Shown here: in pieces, positions 33,599 through 41,971 of the stretch
Layout of the letters: each line of letters begins with the position of its first letter
Position numbering within the stretch: position 1 is the stretch's first letter
Assembly: GCA_003612395.1 (NCBI GenBank)
Contig: RAYQ01000001.1
Location: 62,001-126,000, forward strand
Direction: 5' to 3'
Source of the DNA: Parablautia intestinalis
GTDB lineage: Bacteria; Bacillota; Clostridia; Lachnospirales; Lachnospiraceae
DNA: 64,000 nt
The notes under the pieces: generated by a model
What the model saw: only the letters and a program-made list of their open reading frames with translations
The model's database searches: none
Told to the model about the DNA's origin: nothing
Made by a program: the position numbers and the translations under genes

Positions 33599-34474
33599 AT
33601 GGTTATTAATATGGGTATCATTAACCCCAGGGAAAGGCTCTCTGCGGAGGACTATCTCTACTTATTTTGGTTTGAAAAAATAATCAGAGGCGCTGAAATA
33701 GAATATGATGAATTTCAGCCCACGGAGTCTATGATTAATCATTTCAACGCTTATGTCAAAAAGTGGACGGAAGACTTTTATCATGATCCTGTTCATTTTG
33801 AAAAGCCGGTTGACTGGGATGTGGAGCGTAAAAAAACTCCTTATTTTAAAGAAAAACTTAAAGCGGGACATGAATTCGAAATCTGGGCAGAACAGGAATT
33901 TAAAAAGCAGGGCGTCCGGCTTGGTAATTTTTACGATAAAAGCGGCCAGTACTCCGGTGAGAATGCATTTGGATTAGAAATTAAGCATGATATGAAGCTG
34001 GAAGAAACAGGAAATATTTATATAGAATATCAGGAAAGATTAAAGAATACCCTTCCATGGACAAACAGCGGGATCCTGAAAGAAGATAATGCCAAATACT
34101 GGATAATTGGAAGCAGCTGTGAATATTACATATTCTTAAAAAGTGACCTCTATGAGCTTTACCAGTCCCTGCGAAAGTCCCCTTTGAAGATTTACGGATG
34201 CCATTTTGTAAAGGAAATTGCAAACGGAACATCAAAAGGTTTTCTTATGAGCAGGGCAAAGGCAAAAGAACTGTGTTTTGCCTCCACAATCTCTGATTTT
34301 TTAAGTAAAATCAACACAGAATACTACGCGGCCGGCTATTATGTCCATGGCAGAAGGGATTGTAAGTATATTGCCAATAAGCCTGATGCATCTCTCCAAA
34401 TTTATCATTCGGTAGATGACGCTGTTCATGCCGGTTATAAAAAGTGCACAGATCCGTCCTGCTTTCACAAATGA
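33599..34474 (+). CDS. Putative separate PD-(D/E)xK nuclease of the restriction system
   Basis: A 291-residue protein. The central GHEFEIWAEQEFKKQGV, then ENAFGLEIKHD (Glu127, Lys129) and GNIYIEYQERL resemble the core of a PD-(D/E)xK nuclease: an N-terminal helix Glu, ExK, and a helix with E/Q. The C-terminal 40 residues (HGRRDCKYIANKPDASLQIY, then KKCTDPSCFHK) look like an Ada-type zinc-binding finger. It lies in the same operon after a Res that lacks its nuclease domain, so it probably supplies the cutting subunit. It is not a frameshifted end of Res, as the sequence differs and the gene has its own start. GGAAAGGG lies before two possible ATGs (33599 and 33611). Function is inference. Confidence 0.6.
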   Translation: MVINMGIINPRERLSAEDYLYLFWFEKIIRGAEIEYDEFQPTESMINHFNAYVKKWTEDFYHDPVHFEKPVDWDVERKKTPYFKEKLKAGHEFEIWAEQEFKKQGVRLGNFYDKSGQYSGENAFGLEIKHDMKLEETGNIYIEYQERLKNTLPWTNSGILKEDNAKYWIIGSSCEYYIFLKSDLYELYQSLRKSPLKIYGCHFVKEIANGTSKGFLMSRAKAKELCFASTISDFLSKINTEYYAAGYYVHGRRDCKYIANKPDASLQIYHSVDDAVHAGYKKCTDPSCFHK

Positions 34475-34480
34475 CACAAA

Positions 34481-34521
34481 GGCAGTCAGGGAAGTAACGA
34501 ATCGTTACAACCCTGACTGCC
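34481..34521. terminator. Two-way terminator hairpin after the restriction operon
   Basis: GGCAGTCAGGG and CCCTGACTGCC form an 11-bp perfect outer stem with an inner GTAACG-AAT-CGTTAC stem. It sits between two converging genes. There is only a short T-run on either side. Confidence 0.65.
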
Positions 34522-34540
34522 GTAGCAGATAAAAATATCA

Positions 34541-36751
34541 TCATTCCGGCACTGATGCCGCATCATAAACATGTGTATAATAATCATGGCTGAGCACAGA
34601 CTTGGAGAATGTCATTCTATTTCTCACCATACTGGATATCTGTTTTACATAGTCCTCCGGAATGACGGTATTTTCATCTGTCGGCGTAAAAATATTATTG
34701 GTCGAACTATAATGCCCTAAGTCCGTCTTCCAGTCATAATTCCCAAAGAAAACAAGCGGGAGGGCATCTGAGAGCACATCTCTTCCCACATAAAGCCTGG
34801 AATCCCATTCCACCCCAAAGAGATTGCACAGTGTCGGAAGTATATCTACGGAAGATGTGGGCGTATCCACAACAATCGGCTCATTATCTTCAAGCGCCCC
34901 ACACCAGATGATAGCACGGCTTCTGTCCCGCTCCTCATAGGTGTTCACCGGATAACCGTATAGTTCAGATAAATACGGCATCTTTCCCAGGGCGGCGTCC
35001 GAATCCAGCCCATAGGGAAAATGATCCGGCGCGATGCAGATGACCGTATCATCTGCAATGCCTTTTTGTTCAAGGGTTTCCACAAGATAAGCCACTGCCT
35101 TTTCAAGTTCAAGGTTCGCCGCTATATATGCACGTACAGGCTCTGTGTAGGAAAGATTATTCTTCGCACACCATGCGTCTACGGCGTCTTTATTTTCCCT
35201 TGACATGGCGTTGTTGCCAAAAGTGTATACACTGTGGCCGCTTACCGTCATGTAATAAACATTAAAAGGCTGTTTGTCAATGTACATCGGCAGAGTTTCC
35301 TGCATCAATTCCAAGTCGCTTGCCGGCCATTTAGGACTGATAAGCTCCTCAAGACCATTTCCCACTCCCATATATCCCCCGCTGTAGCCCAACTTTATAT
35401 GCGTCTTGTGCCGGTCGTAATAGGTGTAGTCACTGTTGTGGAAAGCCATGCCGTAATACCCCTTGTCATTTAAAAGCGCTCCCATATTGGTATGCGTTCC
35501 GCTTTGGGTAATCTCTTTAATAGAGCTCCCCCCGGAAGTGGGAATCAGACCAAATAAAAGCTGATATTCCCCTCCGGTTGTTCCGGCAATTGACTGCTGG
35601 TAATAATCATTAAAGTTAATTCCTTTTGTGGAAAGCCTGTAAAGTGTCGGTGTGAGCTCCGGGTCAATGAGAAAGCCGGAAAATGCTTCCGCACAGATCA
35701 AAATCAGATTTTTCCCCTCAAAAGAACCTGTATAGGCATTTTGGCTTGACGGTGTTAACGTAGAAACGTAAGCATCAATATCGGCACAATCCCCGCCTGC
35801 AGCGGCAAGTGCAGAGAAATCAATAGATGACACACTTTGACCGTATACAACCGGTATTACCGATTCATCCTCCTTCGCAGTTTTTGTACTTTGGAGGGAA
35901 GTCCCCTCCTGAAGCATGACCAGCTCCTGCGCGCCGGCAGCCTCCCTGGCCTGTACAATGGTCTTACCATCGGGCATGGTTTCCTTCTTGCTTCTTACAG
36001 CGGCGCCTTCCGAAGATGTGCCTGCTGTGCCCTGTGCGAATTCCACCTCCGTGCTTTCGAAGACCTGCGCAGACGTTTTGGATAAAGCAAGATTCCGGAT
36101 ATCCAGACACAGCCCCTCACCCAGCCCAAACTGCATGACTGCCGACTCGAAATTATATTGATTGGTAAAAATATCCTTATGCAGACCGCAGCATAAAATA
36201 AGGAACAAAGCCACTCCATAACAGGCAGTTCCCCCAGCCAGCTGAGCCAGTGAAAAATAAACAGCCTGCCCTGTACGTCTCTGCCAAATGCCCTTTTCAG
36301 GTAACTGTCCTATTATTTTTTTTCTTAGTACAAACCACAACATGAGCGGCAGCAAAAGAAGCAGAATATGGCTGATTCCGTCAAAGCAGAAGATCAGCCG
36401 CCTGATGTCAGCACCAAATCCGCCCAGTGCGTCAGTTGCAGCATTCAATATGGTATTTAAGTCATATGCCACTTTAAATTGCCTGTATACCAAAAATTCC
36501 ACAACGAAAACGAGAAACAAAAATCCCAGATAAAGTGGTGCCAGAATCTCCACTGCTCTTTTCGGCAGCAGTGAAATAATGCCTGAAGCAACCAGTCCCG
36601 CACAGAGGGAGAATAAAGTCAGAAATACAAATGAACTTCCGGTGTGCAATGTTTCCACTGACAGTTTGAAAACAATCTCCATGTACAAGCACGAAAGAGA
36701 CAAAAAAACAGCCAGTTGTATCTTTTTTCTTTTCTTCTTTTGTAAACTCAT
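34541..36751 (-). CDS. LtaS-like phosphoglycerol transferase (sulfatase-fold membrane protein)
   Basis: A 736-residue protein: five membrane segments in the first 190 residues, a linker rich in E, S and T up to about 340, then an extracellular sulfatase-like domain. That domain has NLILICAEAFSGFLID (metal Glu355), SIAGTTGGEYQLLFG (nucleophile Thr391 or Thr392), VSGHSVY and IAPDHFPYG for further metal ligands. These are marks of lipoteichoic-acid synthases, which build polyglycerol phosphate from phosphatidylglycerol. It is flanked by a restriction operon and a decayed SIR2 gene. The ATG has no good ribosome site (AAGGAGGA is 35 bases upstream) and upstream sequence holds an 11-bp repeat array and a cre-like palindrome. 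It may modify a surface polymer other than LTA. Confidence 0.88.
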   Translation of the reverse strand: MSLQKKKRKKIQLAVFLSLSCLYMEIVFKLSVETLHTGSSFVFLTLFSLCAGLVASGIISLLPKRAVEILAPLYLGFLFLVFVVEFLVYRQFKVAYDLNTILNAATDALGGFGADIRRLIFCFDGISHILLLLLPLMLWFVLRKKIIGQLPEKGIWQRRTGQAVYFSLAQLAGGTACYGVALFLILCCGLHKDIFTNQYNFESAVMQFGLGEGLCLDIRNLALSKTSAQVFESTEVEFAQGTAGTSSEGAAVRSKKETMPDGKTIVQAREAAGAQELVMLQEGTSLQSTKTAKEDESVIPVVYGQSVSSIDFSALAAAGGDCADIDAYVSTLTPSSQNAYTGSFEGKNLILICAEAFSGFLIDPELTPTLYRLSTKGINFNDYYQQSIAGTTGGEYQLLFGLIPTSGGSSIKEITQSGTHTNMGALLNDKGYYGMAFHNSDYTYYDRHKTHIKLGYSGGYMGVGNGLEELISPKWPASDLELMQETLPMYIDKQPFNVYYMTVSGHSVYTFGNNAMSRENKDAVDAWCAKNNLSYTEPVRAYIAANLELEKAVAYLVETLEQKGIADDTVICIAPDHFPYGLDSDAALGKMPYLSELYGYPVNTYEERDRSRAIIWCGALEDNEPIVVDTPTSSVDILPTLCNLFGVEWDSRLYVGRDVLSDALPLVFFGNYDWKTDLGHYSSTNNIFTPTDENTVIPEDYVKQISSMVRNRMTFSKSVLSHDYYTHVYDAASVPE

Positions 36752-36764
36752 AATATCTTGTCAT

Positions 36765-36778
36765 TGCAAGCGCTTTGA
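36765..36778. promoter_or_regulatory. cre-like palindrome in the ltaS-type leader
   Basis: TGCAAGCGCTTTGA, with a perfect AAGCGCTT core, matches the CcpA/cre consensus in all but one base. It lies in the leader between the -10 box and the start codon, where bound repressor would block elongation. Regulatory role is inference. Confidence 0.35.
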
Positions 36779-36802
36779 CTTGCGTCCTCCTTTTATACTG
36801 CT

Positions 36803-36863
36803 ATTATATATAACTCATGCATCATTCCTGCATCATTTTTACATCATTTTTGCATCATTTTTC
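36803..36863 (-). promoter_or_regulatory. -10 box and four 11-bp phased repeats upstream of the ltaS-type gene
   Basis: On the plus strand CATCATTCCTG, CATCATTTTTA, CATCATTTTTG and CATCATTTTTC follow each other without gaps (36820-36863). On the minus strand a TATAAT (36808-36803) follows 12 bases after the array. The -35 position, GCAGGA, is not a consensus box. An 11-bp period places each repeat on the same face of the helix, the layout of OmpR/PhoP-type activator sites. Confidence 0.55.
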
Positions 36864-36890
36864 ATTTCGGCATCAATCCTTTTTCTCGTC

Positions 36891-38640
36891 TCAAAACTTT
36901 TTATTGCCCTTTTCTATAGTTAACGACATTAGAAACGCCGCTTTCGGCCCTGCAAAAGCTTCTCCTGTGTACCGTTCTTCCCCCAGCCAGGTACACCATC
37001 TTTTTACGTCAAATTCCCTGTAATCAAATTCCTCCGGAAAACATACAAAAGAAAACCACGGGTCTAACTCCTTATAATCACAAAACACTCCTGTTTCAGG
37101 AATTTTCCCCTTCTGCCATAATCTCAAAATATGGGTCAGCGGGCTTTGGTTATTTCCGCTCTTTCCTCTCTGCCTCTCATTCAGCTTAGAAAAGCGCTGG
37201 CACTGGTCAAGCAGCGCATCTTTTATTTCATCCGTAAATCTTAGGATGTCGTTTTCCATATAGCACCGCAAAAGCCCTGTTTCCATCCCCCTTATTCTCA
37301 GATATGCCAGCGCTGAAATTTCCTTTTTTACCTTATCTCCTGCAAAAGAATAAATATCCGCCATCAGCCATGAGGCCGAACTTCCATACCACTTTTTATA
37401 GCAGTCCCAGCACTCTCCTATCAGTTTTTTGGAAACCCGGTTATTTTCTTTATCAATCAAATCAGTTATCATTCCCGTATCCCGGGAGCACAGCCTGAAC
37501 CATTTGGGTTTTCGCCTGCATTCAGGCGACAATAAAAACAATATGGCGTCTGCTCTTTTCGCCTCCGCTCCGTTATCCGTATACATGGCCCAACAGGCTC
37601 TTTCCGCAAAGGAAAAATCTTTATTTCTCTTTACCTATTGATACAGCCCCGTATAATCGCTTGTGAGACATGCTTTTTCCAGCACGGAATACCGGTTTTG
37701 TGTGCAAGATATTGGAAACACTTCATCTCCCCACATATAACAGTACTCCTTTATGCCAGGCCTTGCAAGGAAATCCCCTGCTTCCGGTGAGAGAGCCTCC
37801 TTATTCCCTTTTTTTGCACTTCGGCTCACCTGCCCCGCAAAATTACTTCCCCGGGTATTTTTCCACAGAACCAGCCTTGTATCCTCTTTTTGAATTTCAT
37901 ACCCCGTACCTCTTAAAACAGCCTCCACTTCCCACACATGGATATATTTTCTTTGGCTGAAATACGCCAAAATCTCAGCCATTCTCTCTTTATCTATGGT
38001 CTCAGCCTTATCCGCCTTAACAATTGCTCTCAGGATCCTTAAAAGATTTTTTCCTCTGATATCCGTAAATTCCGCTGTCTCCTCCCTCCGGCAGGAGAGC
38101 GGCAGCTTTCTAAATTCCAGCACCCGGATCTGCTTCTGCTCAAAATATGACTATCCGAATATGCCAGATAGTCATCTTCACACAGGACAAGGAAATCCAT
38201 GTTCTGAACATCCACATGGATCTTTAAGAGCAGATGGTTGGCGTCAGCAGATACCATATCCCCGTCCTTTACTACTCTGGCATAGTGATATGGTATCTGG
38301 CAGCGCACAAGCTTTGCATAGCCTTCTTTGGCGCTGTGGCTTTTGTACAATGCATCTTCTTTATCCTGCAAATACATTTCAATCAGCGTGTCGAAATTCG
38401 TGGTGATGATATGCTTGGGCTTTAGCTTCATGATTTCATCCAGCATTGCATTCTCACTATCTTTGACGCACTGCGCGCCAAAATGTTTTTCAGGATCCTC
38501 TGGTAAACCGTTTTATCCTTATCTCTAAGGGCCTGTGGAATACGCAGAAGTTCATCTGAGGAAAAATATTTTTCTTGGCGGGCTCCTTTCCAGTAAGAGC
38601 CCTGTACATTTCCTCTGTCAGCTCCAGAATGTATATTTCC
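36891..38640 (-). pseudogene. Decayed SIR2-domain gene (at least two frameshifts and a stop)
   Basis: Read on the minus strand, pieces in different frames join into one protein. FSSDELLRIPQALRDKDKT comes first. A shift near 38,495 leads to MLDEIMKLKPKHIITTNFDT, the NAD-binding core of SIR2-like domains. A second shift near 38,150 (YLAYSDS to YFEQKQIRVLEFRK) leads on, and an in-frame TAG at 37635-37637 splits off the last 231 codons (from VKRNKDFSFAERACWAMY). A further shift is likely near 38,580. The 5' end meets the stop of the rhamnosidase gene, so the N-terminus is lost. SIR2-domain proteins of this type often act in phage defence by destroying NAD. This one is dead. Confidence 0.8.
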
Positions 38641-40774
38641 CCGGTGCAGCTTCCATTTTCTTATCTCCGATTTCAATTACCGCCGGTACTGCCGTTTCAA
38701 TTTCATAGCGGATGCCCTCCGGCGTGCAGATCCATTTGGAGGCAACTTTTCCGTTTCTTGTGTCGACAGAAGCCTCCAGCCATTTCAGCCTCCTGTCAGC
38801 CATGGGCTTTATCAGTACCTTTTGAAAGCCCGGGTATTCCTCCAAAGGACGGATGCCCGCCGCCTTCTCATATACCCAGTCCGCCACCGAACCATAAGCA
38901 TAGTGGTTGAAGGAATTCATATCTGTGCTCCAGAAGTCACCGTTTTCCATAATGCCATCCCAGTGCTCCCAAATGGTAGTGGCTCCCTGTTTTACGGAAA
39001 ACAGCCACGAAGGATATTCCTTTCTAAGGAACAGGGTATAGGCAAGATCAGAATGTCCATACTCGCTTAACACATGCAGGATATAGGGCGTGCCCACAAA
39101 TCCTGTTCTGATCTGGCTGCCGTCTCTTTTTATCATCCCGGCAAGGTCGTCCGCCGTCTTTTGTAAATCTTTAGCCAGCCTGAAATGGACTGCCAGAATG
39201 TGCTCTGTCTGAGTCAGATATTCCGGATAATTTTCCCGGAAAGCCTTTACGATATTTTCATAAAGCCGTTCATACTCTCCCACATCTTTTCCTAAAACTT
39301 TCGCCGCCTTGATAAGCAGCTCCGTAGAATGGGCATAGAATGCCGTTGCAATAAACTCCTCACGGCTTGATCCCTTGTAGCTGCCGGAAGGGGCGTCCAG
39401 CCCAAGCCAGTCTCCAAAGTGTTCTCCGCCTGTCCAAAGATAAGGAACTGTTGTGGTCCCGGTGATATAGTCCACCCATTTTTTCATACACTCAAACTGT
39501 TCTTCCAGAATCTGCTTATTGCCATAGGTCTGATAAATCTGCCAGGGACAGATAACAGCCGCGTCTCCCCAGGCCGCGCTGGACTCCTCTCCCGGCAGGC
39601 AGGCCGGAATCACATGGCCGATGCCGCCGTCCTTTCTCTGGTCCGCCGCCATATCATGAAGCCATTTGGTGAAAAACTTTTCCACATCATAGTTATAGCT
39701 GGCTGTCTTTACAAATACCTGGGCGTCTCCCGTCCAGCCAAGGCGCTCATCCCGCTGGGGACAGTCTGTGGGAATGTCCAGAAAATTTCCTTTCTGTCCC
39801 CAGAAAATATTGGAAAACAGCTGATTTAAATCCGGATCAGAGCAGCTGAGGTGTCCTGTCTTTTTCAGGTTGGAGCAGACCACAACCGCCGTGAACTGTT
39901 CCGGCCCGGCTTCTTTCGGGAATTCCTCCAGCTTCAGATACCGGAAGCCAAAGAAAGTCAGTACAGGATGATAGGTCTGCCTGCCTTCCTTACAGATATA
40001 CTGAATTTCCGCCTTTGCATCCCGGTAATTGTCGCGATAAAAATTCCCGTTCTTATCTAACACTTCCCCGTGTAAAATGTGAATGCGATCTCCTTCCTTC
40101 GCCTCCACACAAAATTCCACATATCCGGTAATTTCCTGTCCAAAGTCAACCACCGTTTCCCCTGCAGGGGTTTTAAAAACCGACTTGGCCCCAATCCGTT
40201 CTGTTTCCCGGATTTCTTCGCCCTCCTGCATGATCAGATTATCTGTCGGGAAGTCCGCCTTAATCACATTCTCCCACACGGGGGTCTCAAAAGCTGCATC
40301 ATAATGCTCTCCATCGTATATTTCCGAAAATCTGACCCCGCTCTCTCCATATTCCCAGGTCTCGTCCGCCGCCAGTATCTCTCTGCCGCCATCCTCATAA
40401 AGCAGGTGAAGCTCTCCCCACAGGCCGCAGGGCTGCGCCACTCTCCTTTTCTTATCCTCAGATTCCACAAACCCGGGCATGGGCGAACGCATCCAGCCTC
40501 TGCCCACCGTCACGGTCAGAATATTATCTTCCTGCAAAAGCTCCGTGACGTCATACCGCTGCACCTGAAGCCTTTTTTCGTAAGATGTCCAGCCCGGCGC
40601 AAGGACATATCCGCTGACCCGCTTTCCATTTATTCTAGCCTCATACACCCCACGGGCAGTCAAAAAAAGCTCCGCCGCCTTCAGAGGTTTTATTAACCTC
40701 CACTCCTTTTTGAATACCGGGCAGACATCGCCCAGGTCCCTTGCAGGCCGTACCCAATTTGCTTTAAACTCCAT
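38618..40774 (-). CDS. Alpha-L-rhamnosidase (GH78)
   Basis: A 718-residue cytoplasmic enzyme without signal peptide. N-terminal beta domains (LTARGVYEARINGKRVSGYVLAPGWTSYEKRLQVQRYDVT, a typical Bac_rhamnosid_N pattern) and the (alpha/alpha)6 barrel with DIPTDCPQRDERLGWTGDAQVF near 340-360, the GH78 catalytic stretch, followed by GATTIWEHWDG and SFNHYAYGSVADWVYEKAAGI. It removes rhamnose from plant glycosides or polymers such as rhamnogalacturonan and flavonoid rutinosides. AGAAAGGAGAG lies 13 bases before the ATG at 40774; GTG at 40786 is too near it. A strong promoter and palindromes lie upstream (40,836-41,021). Its 3' end runs into the decayed SIR2 gene. Confidence 0.95.
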   Translation of the reverse strand: MEFKANWVRPARDLGDVCPVFKKEWRLIKPLKAAELFLTARGVYEARINGKRVSGYVLAPGWTSYEKRLQVQRYDVTELLQEDNILTVTVGRGWMRSPMPGFVESEDKKRRVAQPCGLWGELHLLYEDGGREILAADETWEYGESGVRFSEIYDGEHYDAAFETPVWENVIKADFPTDNLIMQEGEEIRETERIGAKSVFKTPAGETVVDFGQEITGYVEFCVEAKEGDRIHILHGEVLDKNGNFYRDNYRDAKAEIQYICKEGRQTYHPVLTFFGFRYLKLEEFPKEAGPEQFTAVVVCSNLKKTGHLSCSDPDLNQLFSNIFWGQKGNFLDIPTDCPQRDERLGWTGDAQVFVKTASYNYDVEKFFTKWLHDMAADQRKDGGIGHVIPACLPGEESSAAWGDAAVICPWQIYQTYGNKQILEEQFECMKKWVDYITGTTTVPYLWTGGEHFGDWLGLDAPSGSYKGSSREEFIATAFYAHSTELLIKAAKVLGKDVGEYERLYENIVKAFRENYPEYLTQTEHILAVHFRLAKDLQKTADDLAGMIKRDGSQIRTGFVGTPYILHVLSEYGHSDLAYTLFLRKEYPSWLFSVKQGATTIWEHWDGIMENGDFWSTDMNSFNHYAYGSVADWVYEKAAGIRPLEEYPGFQKVLIKPMADRRLKWLEASVDTRNGKVASKWICTPEGIRYEIETAVPAVIEIGDKKMEAAPGKYTFWS

Positions 40775-40835
40775 TTTAATAACCACTCTCCTTTCTAAGC
40801 CTGCGAATCTGCGCCCTCAAGCACAATATTTGCAA

Positions 40836-40873
40836 AACGAACAAGTTCGTTTGTGAAAAATTCATTTTTCACA
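40836..40873 (-). promoter_or_regulatory. Two adjoining palindromes in the rhamnosidase leader
   Basis: AACGAAC-AA-GTTCGTT (40836-40851) is followed at once by TGTGAAAAAT-TC-ATTTTTCACA (40852-40873). Both are perfect and lie 60-100 bases before the start codon. They may be operators or mRNA hairpins. Confidence 0.4.
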
Positions 40874-40953
40874 CTCCCCTCCATTCTGCGTTGCTTTATA
40901 AAAGCTACAATATCGTTATAATATAAGAGAGCCGGATTACTCCGACTCCCCAA

Positions 40954-40975
40954 GTATGCATCCGCAAATGCATAC
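40954..40975 (-). promoter_or_regulatory. Candidate operator just downstream of the rhamnosidase promoter
   Basis: GTATGCAT, 6 bases, ATGCATAC: perfect 8-bp arms, about 10-30 bases after the expected transcription start. The place suits a repressor. Confidence 0.45.
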
Positions 40976-40992
40976 CCCCAATTAGTATTTAT

Positions 40993-41021
40993 ACTATACA
41001 GCAAACACCGAAAAAATGCAA
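40993..41021 (-). promoter_or_regulatory. Promoter of the rhamnosidase gene
   Basis: On the minus strand TTGCAT, 17 bases, TATAGT. It lies about 210 bases before the start codon. Confidence 0.65.
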
Positions 41022-41135
41022 GTTTATGACAGTAAATATCCAAAATCACCATTGTCATTATCTCAAACAGAGCCCAAATCGGAAGGCCTGAATACCCCAC
41101 ATTGTTATAAAAATGGCTGGCTATTCGGCGAGCAA
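41020..41135 (-). pseudogene. Abi_2-like (AbiD/AbiF) remnant
   Basis: About 35 codons on the minus strand read ARRIASHFYNNVGYSG then LPIWALFEIMTM, which matches the core of Abi_2-family abortive-infection proteins. One lost G after ATGACAATG would restore MGDFG. Nothing else of the gene remains, and promoters of the flanking genes now use this DNA. It is a trace only. Confidence 0.4.
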
Positions 41136-41165
41136 TAAAATTGGCTGTAAGTGATAACAAAAAGA

Positions 41166-41194
41166 TTGATATTATGCGTCCTATTGCGTATAAT
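41166..41194 (+). promoter_or_regulatory. Promoter of the toxin-antitoxin pair
   Basis: TTGATA, exactly 17 bases, TATAAT; 53 bases before the antitoxin start. A near-consensus promoter. Confidence 0.8.
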
Positions 41195-41247
41195 AAAAGG
41201 GTAAAGAAAGTAAAGAATACCAGGTTTCTATGAAAGGGTGATGAACT

Positions 41248-41505
41248 ATGGAAGTAGCAAAAATTTCCAGCAAAGGGCAGATTACCATTCCCATATCTGT
41301 AAGAAACAGGCTGCACCTGAAAGCAGGGGATAAAATCGTTATTTTAGAGGAAAATGGAAGGTTTTATTTTGAGAATTCAGCGATGCTGGCGTTTAAGAGG
41401 GTAGAGGATGCCTTTGCCCAAGAAGCGGAGAAAGCCGGTTTTTCTACCGAAGAAGAAATGCAGGACTATATGAAGGAAATACGGAGAGAAGTAAGGGGGT
41501 ATTAG
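41248..41505 (+). CDS. AbrB/MazE-type antitoxin
   Basis: An 85-residue DNA-binding protein. The N-terminus MEVAKISSKGQITIPISVRN then LHLKAGDKIVILEENGRFYF is a SpoVT-AbrB swapped-hairpin domain; the C-terminal half (AFAQEAEKAGFSTEEEMQDYMKEIRREVRG) is the acidic helix that wraps the toxin. It should neutralise the PIN toxin encoded next and repress their promoter. AAAGGGTGATG precedes the ATG. Confidence 0.92.
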   Translation: MEVAKISSKGQITIPISVRNRLHLKAGDKIVILEENGRFYFENSAMLAFKRVEDAFAQEAEKAGFSTEEEMQDYMKEIRREVRGY

Positions 41506-41506
41506 T

Positions 41507-41905
41507 TTGAAAGTAATGCTTGATACCAACATTTTTATCTCCATGATCTTTTTTGCATCCGCACAAACAAGGGAACTGGCAAAAAAACTAACAGACAGCC
41601 ATCAGATTGTAGTGTGCGACTATGTAATTGAAGAATTACGGCTCGTGACTGACCGGAAATTCCCAGCTAAGAGGAGATTCCTTGACCGTTTTTTTACAGA
41701 ACTGCCTTTCGAGTTGGTCTACACACCAAAGGTGCTGGATTTGAGCGGCTTTCCTGAAATGCGTGATATAAAGGACTCTCCAATATTGGCAACGGCGATC
41801 ATGGAGGGAATTGACGTATTTGTAACCGGCGATAAAGACTTTCTGGTTTTGGACGTGGAAACGCCTGAAATTGTCACAATAGCAGAATTCCTTAGACAAT
41901 ATTGA
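41507..41905 (+). CDS. PIN-domain toxin
   Basis: A 132-residue PIN nuclease (COG1569-like): MKVMLDTNIFISMIFF with the first acidic residue at 6, VCDYVIEELRLVTDRKF, and RDIKDSPILATAIMEGIDVF then TGDKDF for the other metal-binding acids. Such toxins cut RNA when the antitoxin is lost. The start is a TTG one base after the antitoxin stop, with GGGGGT 6 bases before it, so the two genes are translated together. Confidence 0.9.
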   Translation: MKVMLDTNIFISMIFFASAQTRELAKKLTDSHQIVVCDYVIEELRLVTDRKFPAKRRFLDRFFTELPFELVYTPKVLDLSGFPEMRDIKDSPILATAIMEGIDVFVTGDKDFLVLDVETPEIVTIAEFLRQY

Positions 41906-41971
41906 GCCGTTTGGCATAAAAAAGACAAAGCCTATTTTCTTTGGCAGATTTTAATATGGCATTATAGCCGT

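Noticed and set aside
40838-40849. CGAACAAGTTCG looks like a LexA/SOS box
   Set aside because: The Firmicute LexA box is CGAAC-N4-GTTCG; here the spacer is only 2 bases, and the neighbouring gene is a rhamnosidase, not a repair gene.
40795-41316. 173-codon minus-strand frame between the rhamnosidase and the antitoxin as an intact gene
   Set aside because: It overlaps the antitoxin start and both promoters, has no ribosome site, and only about 35 codons in its middle look like protein (an Abi_2 trace).
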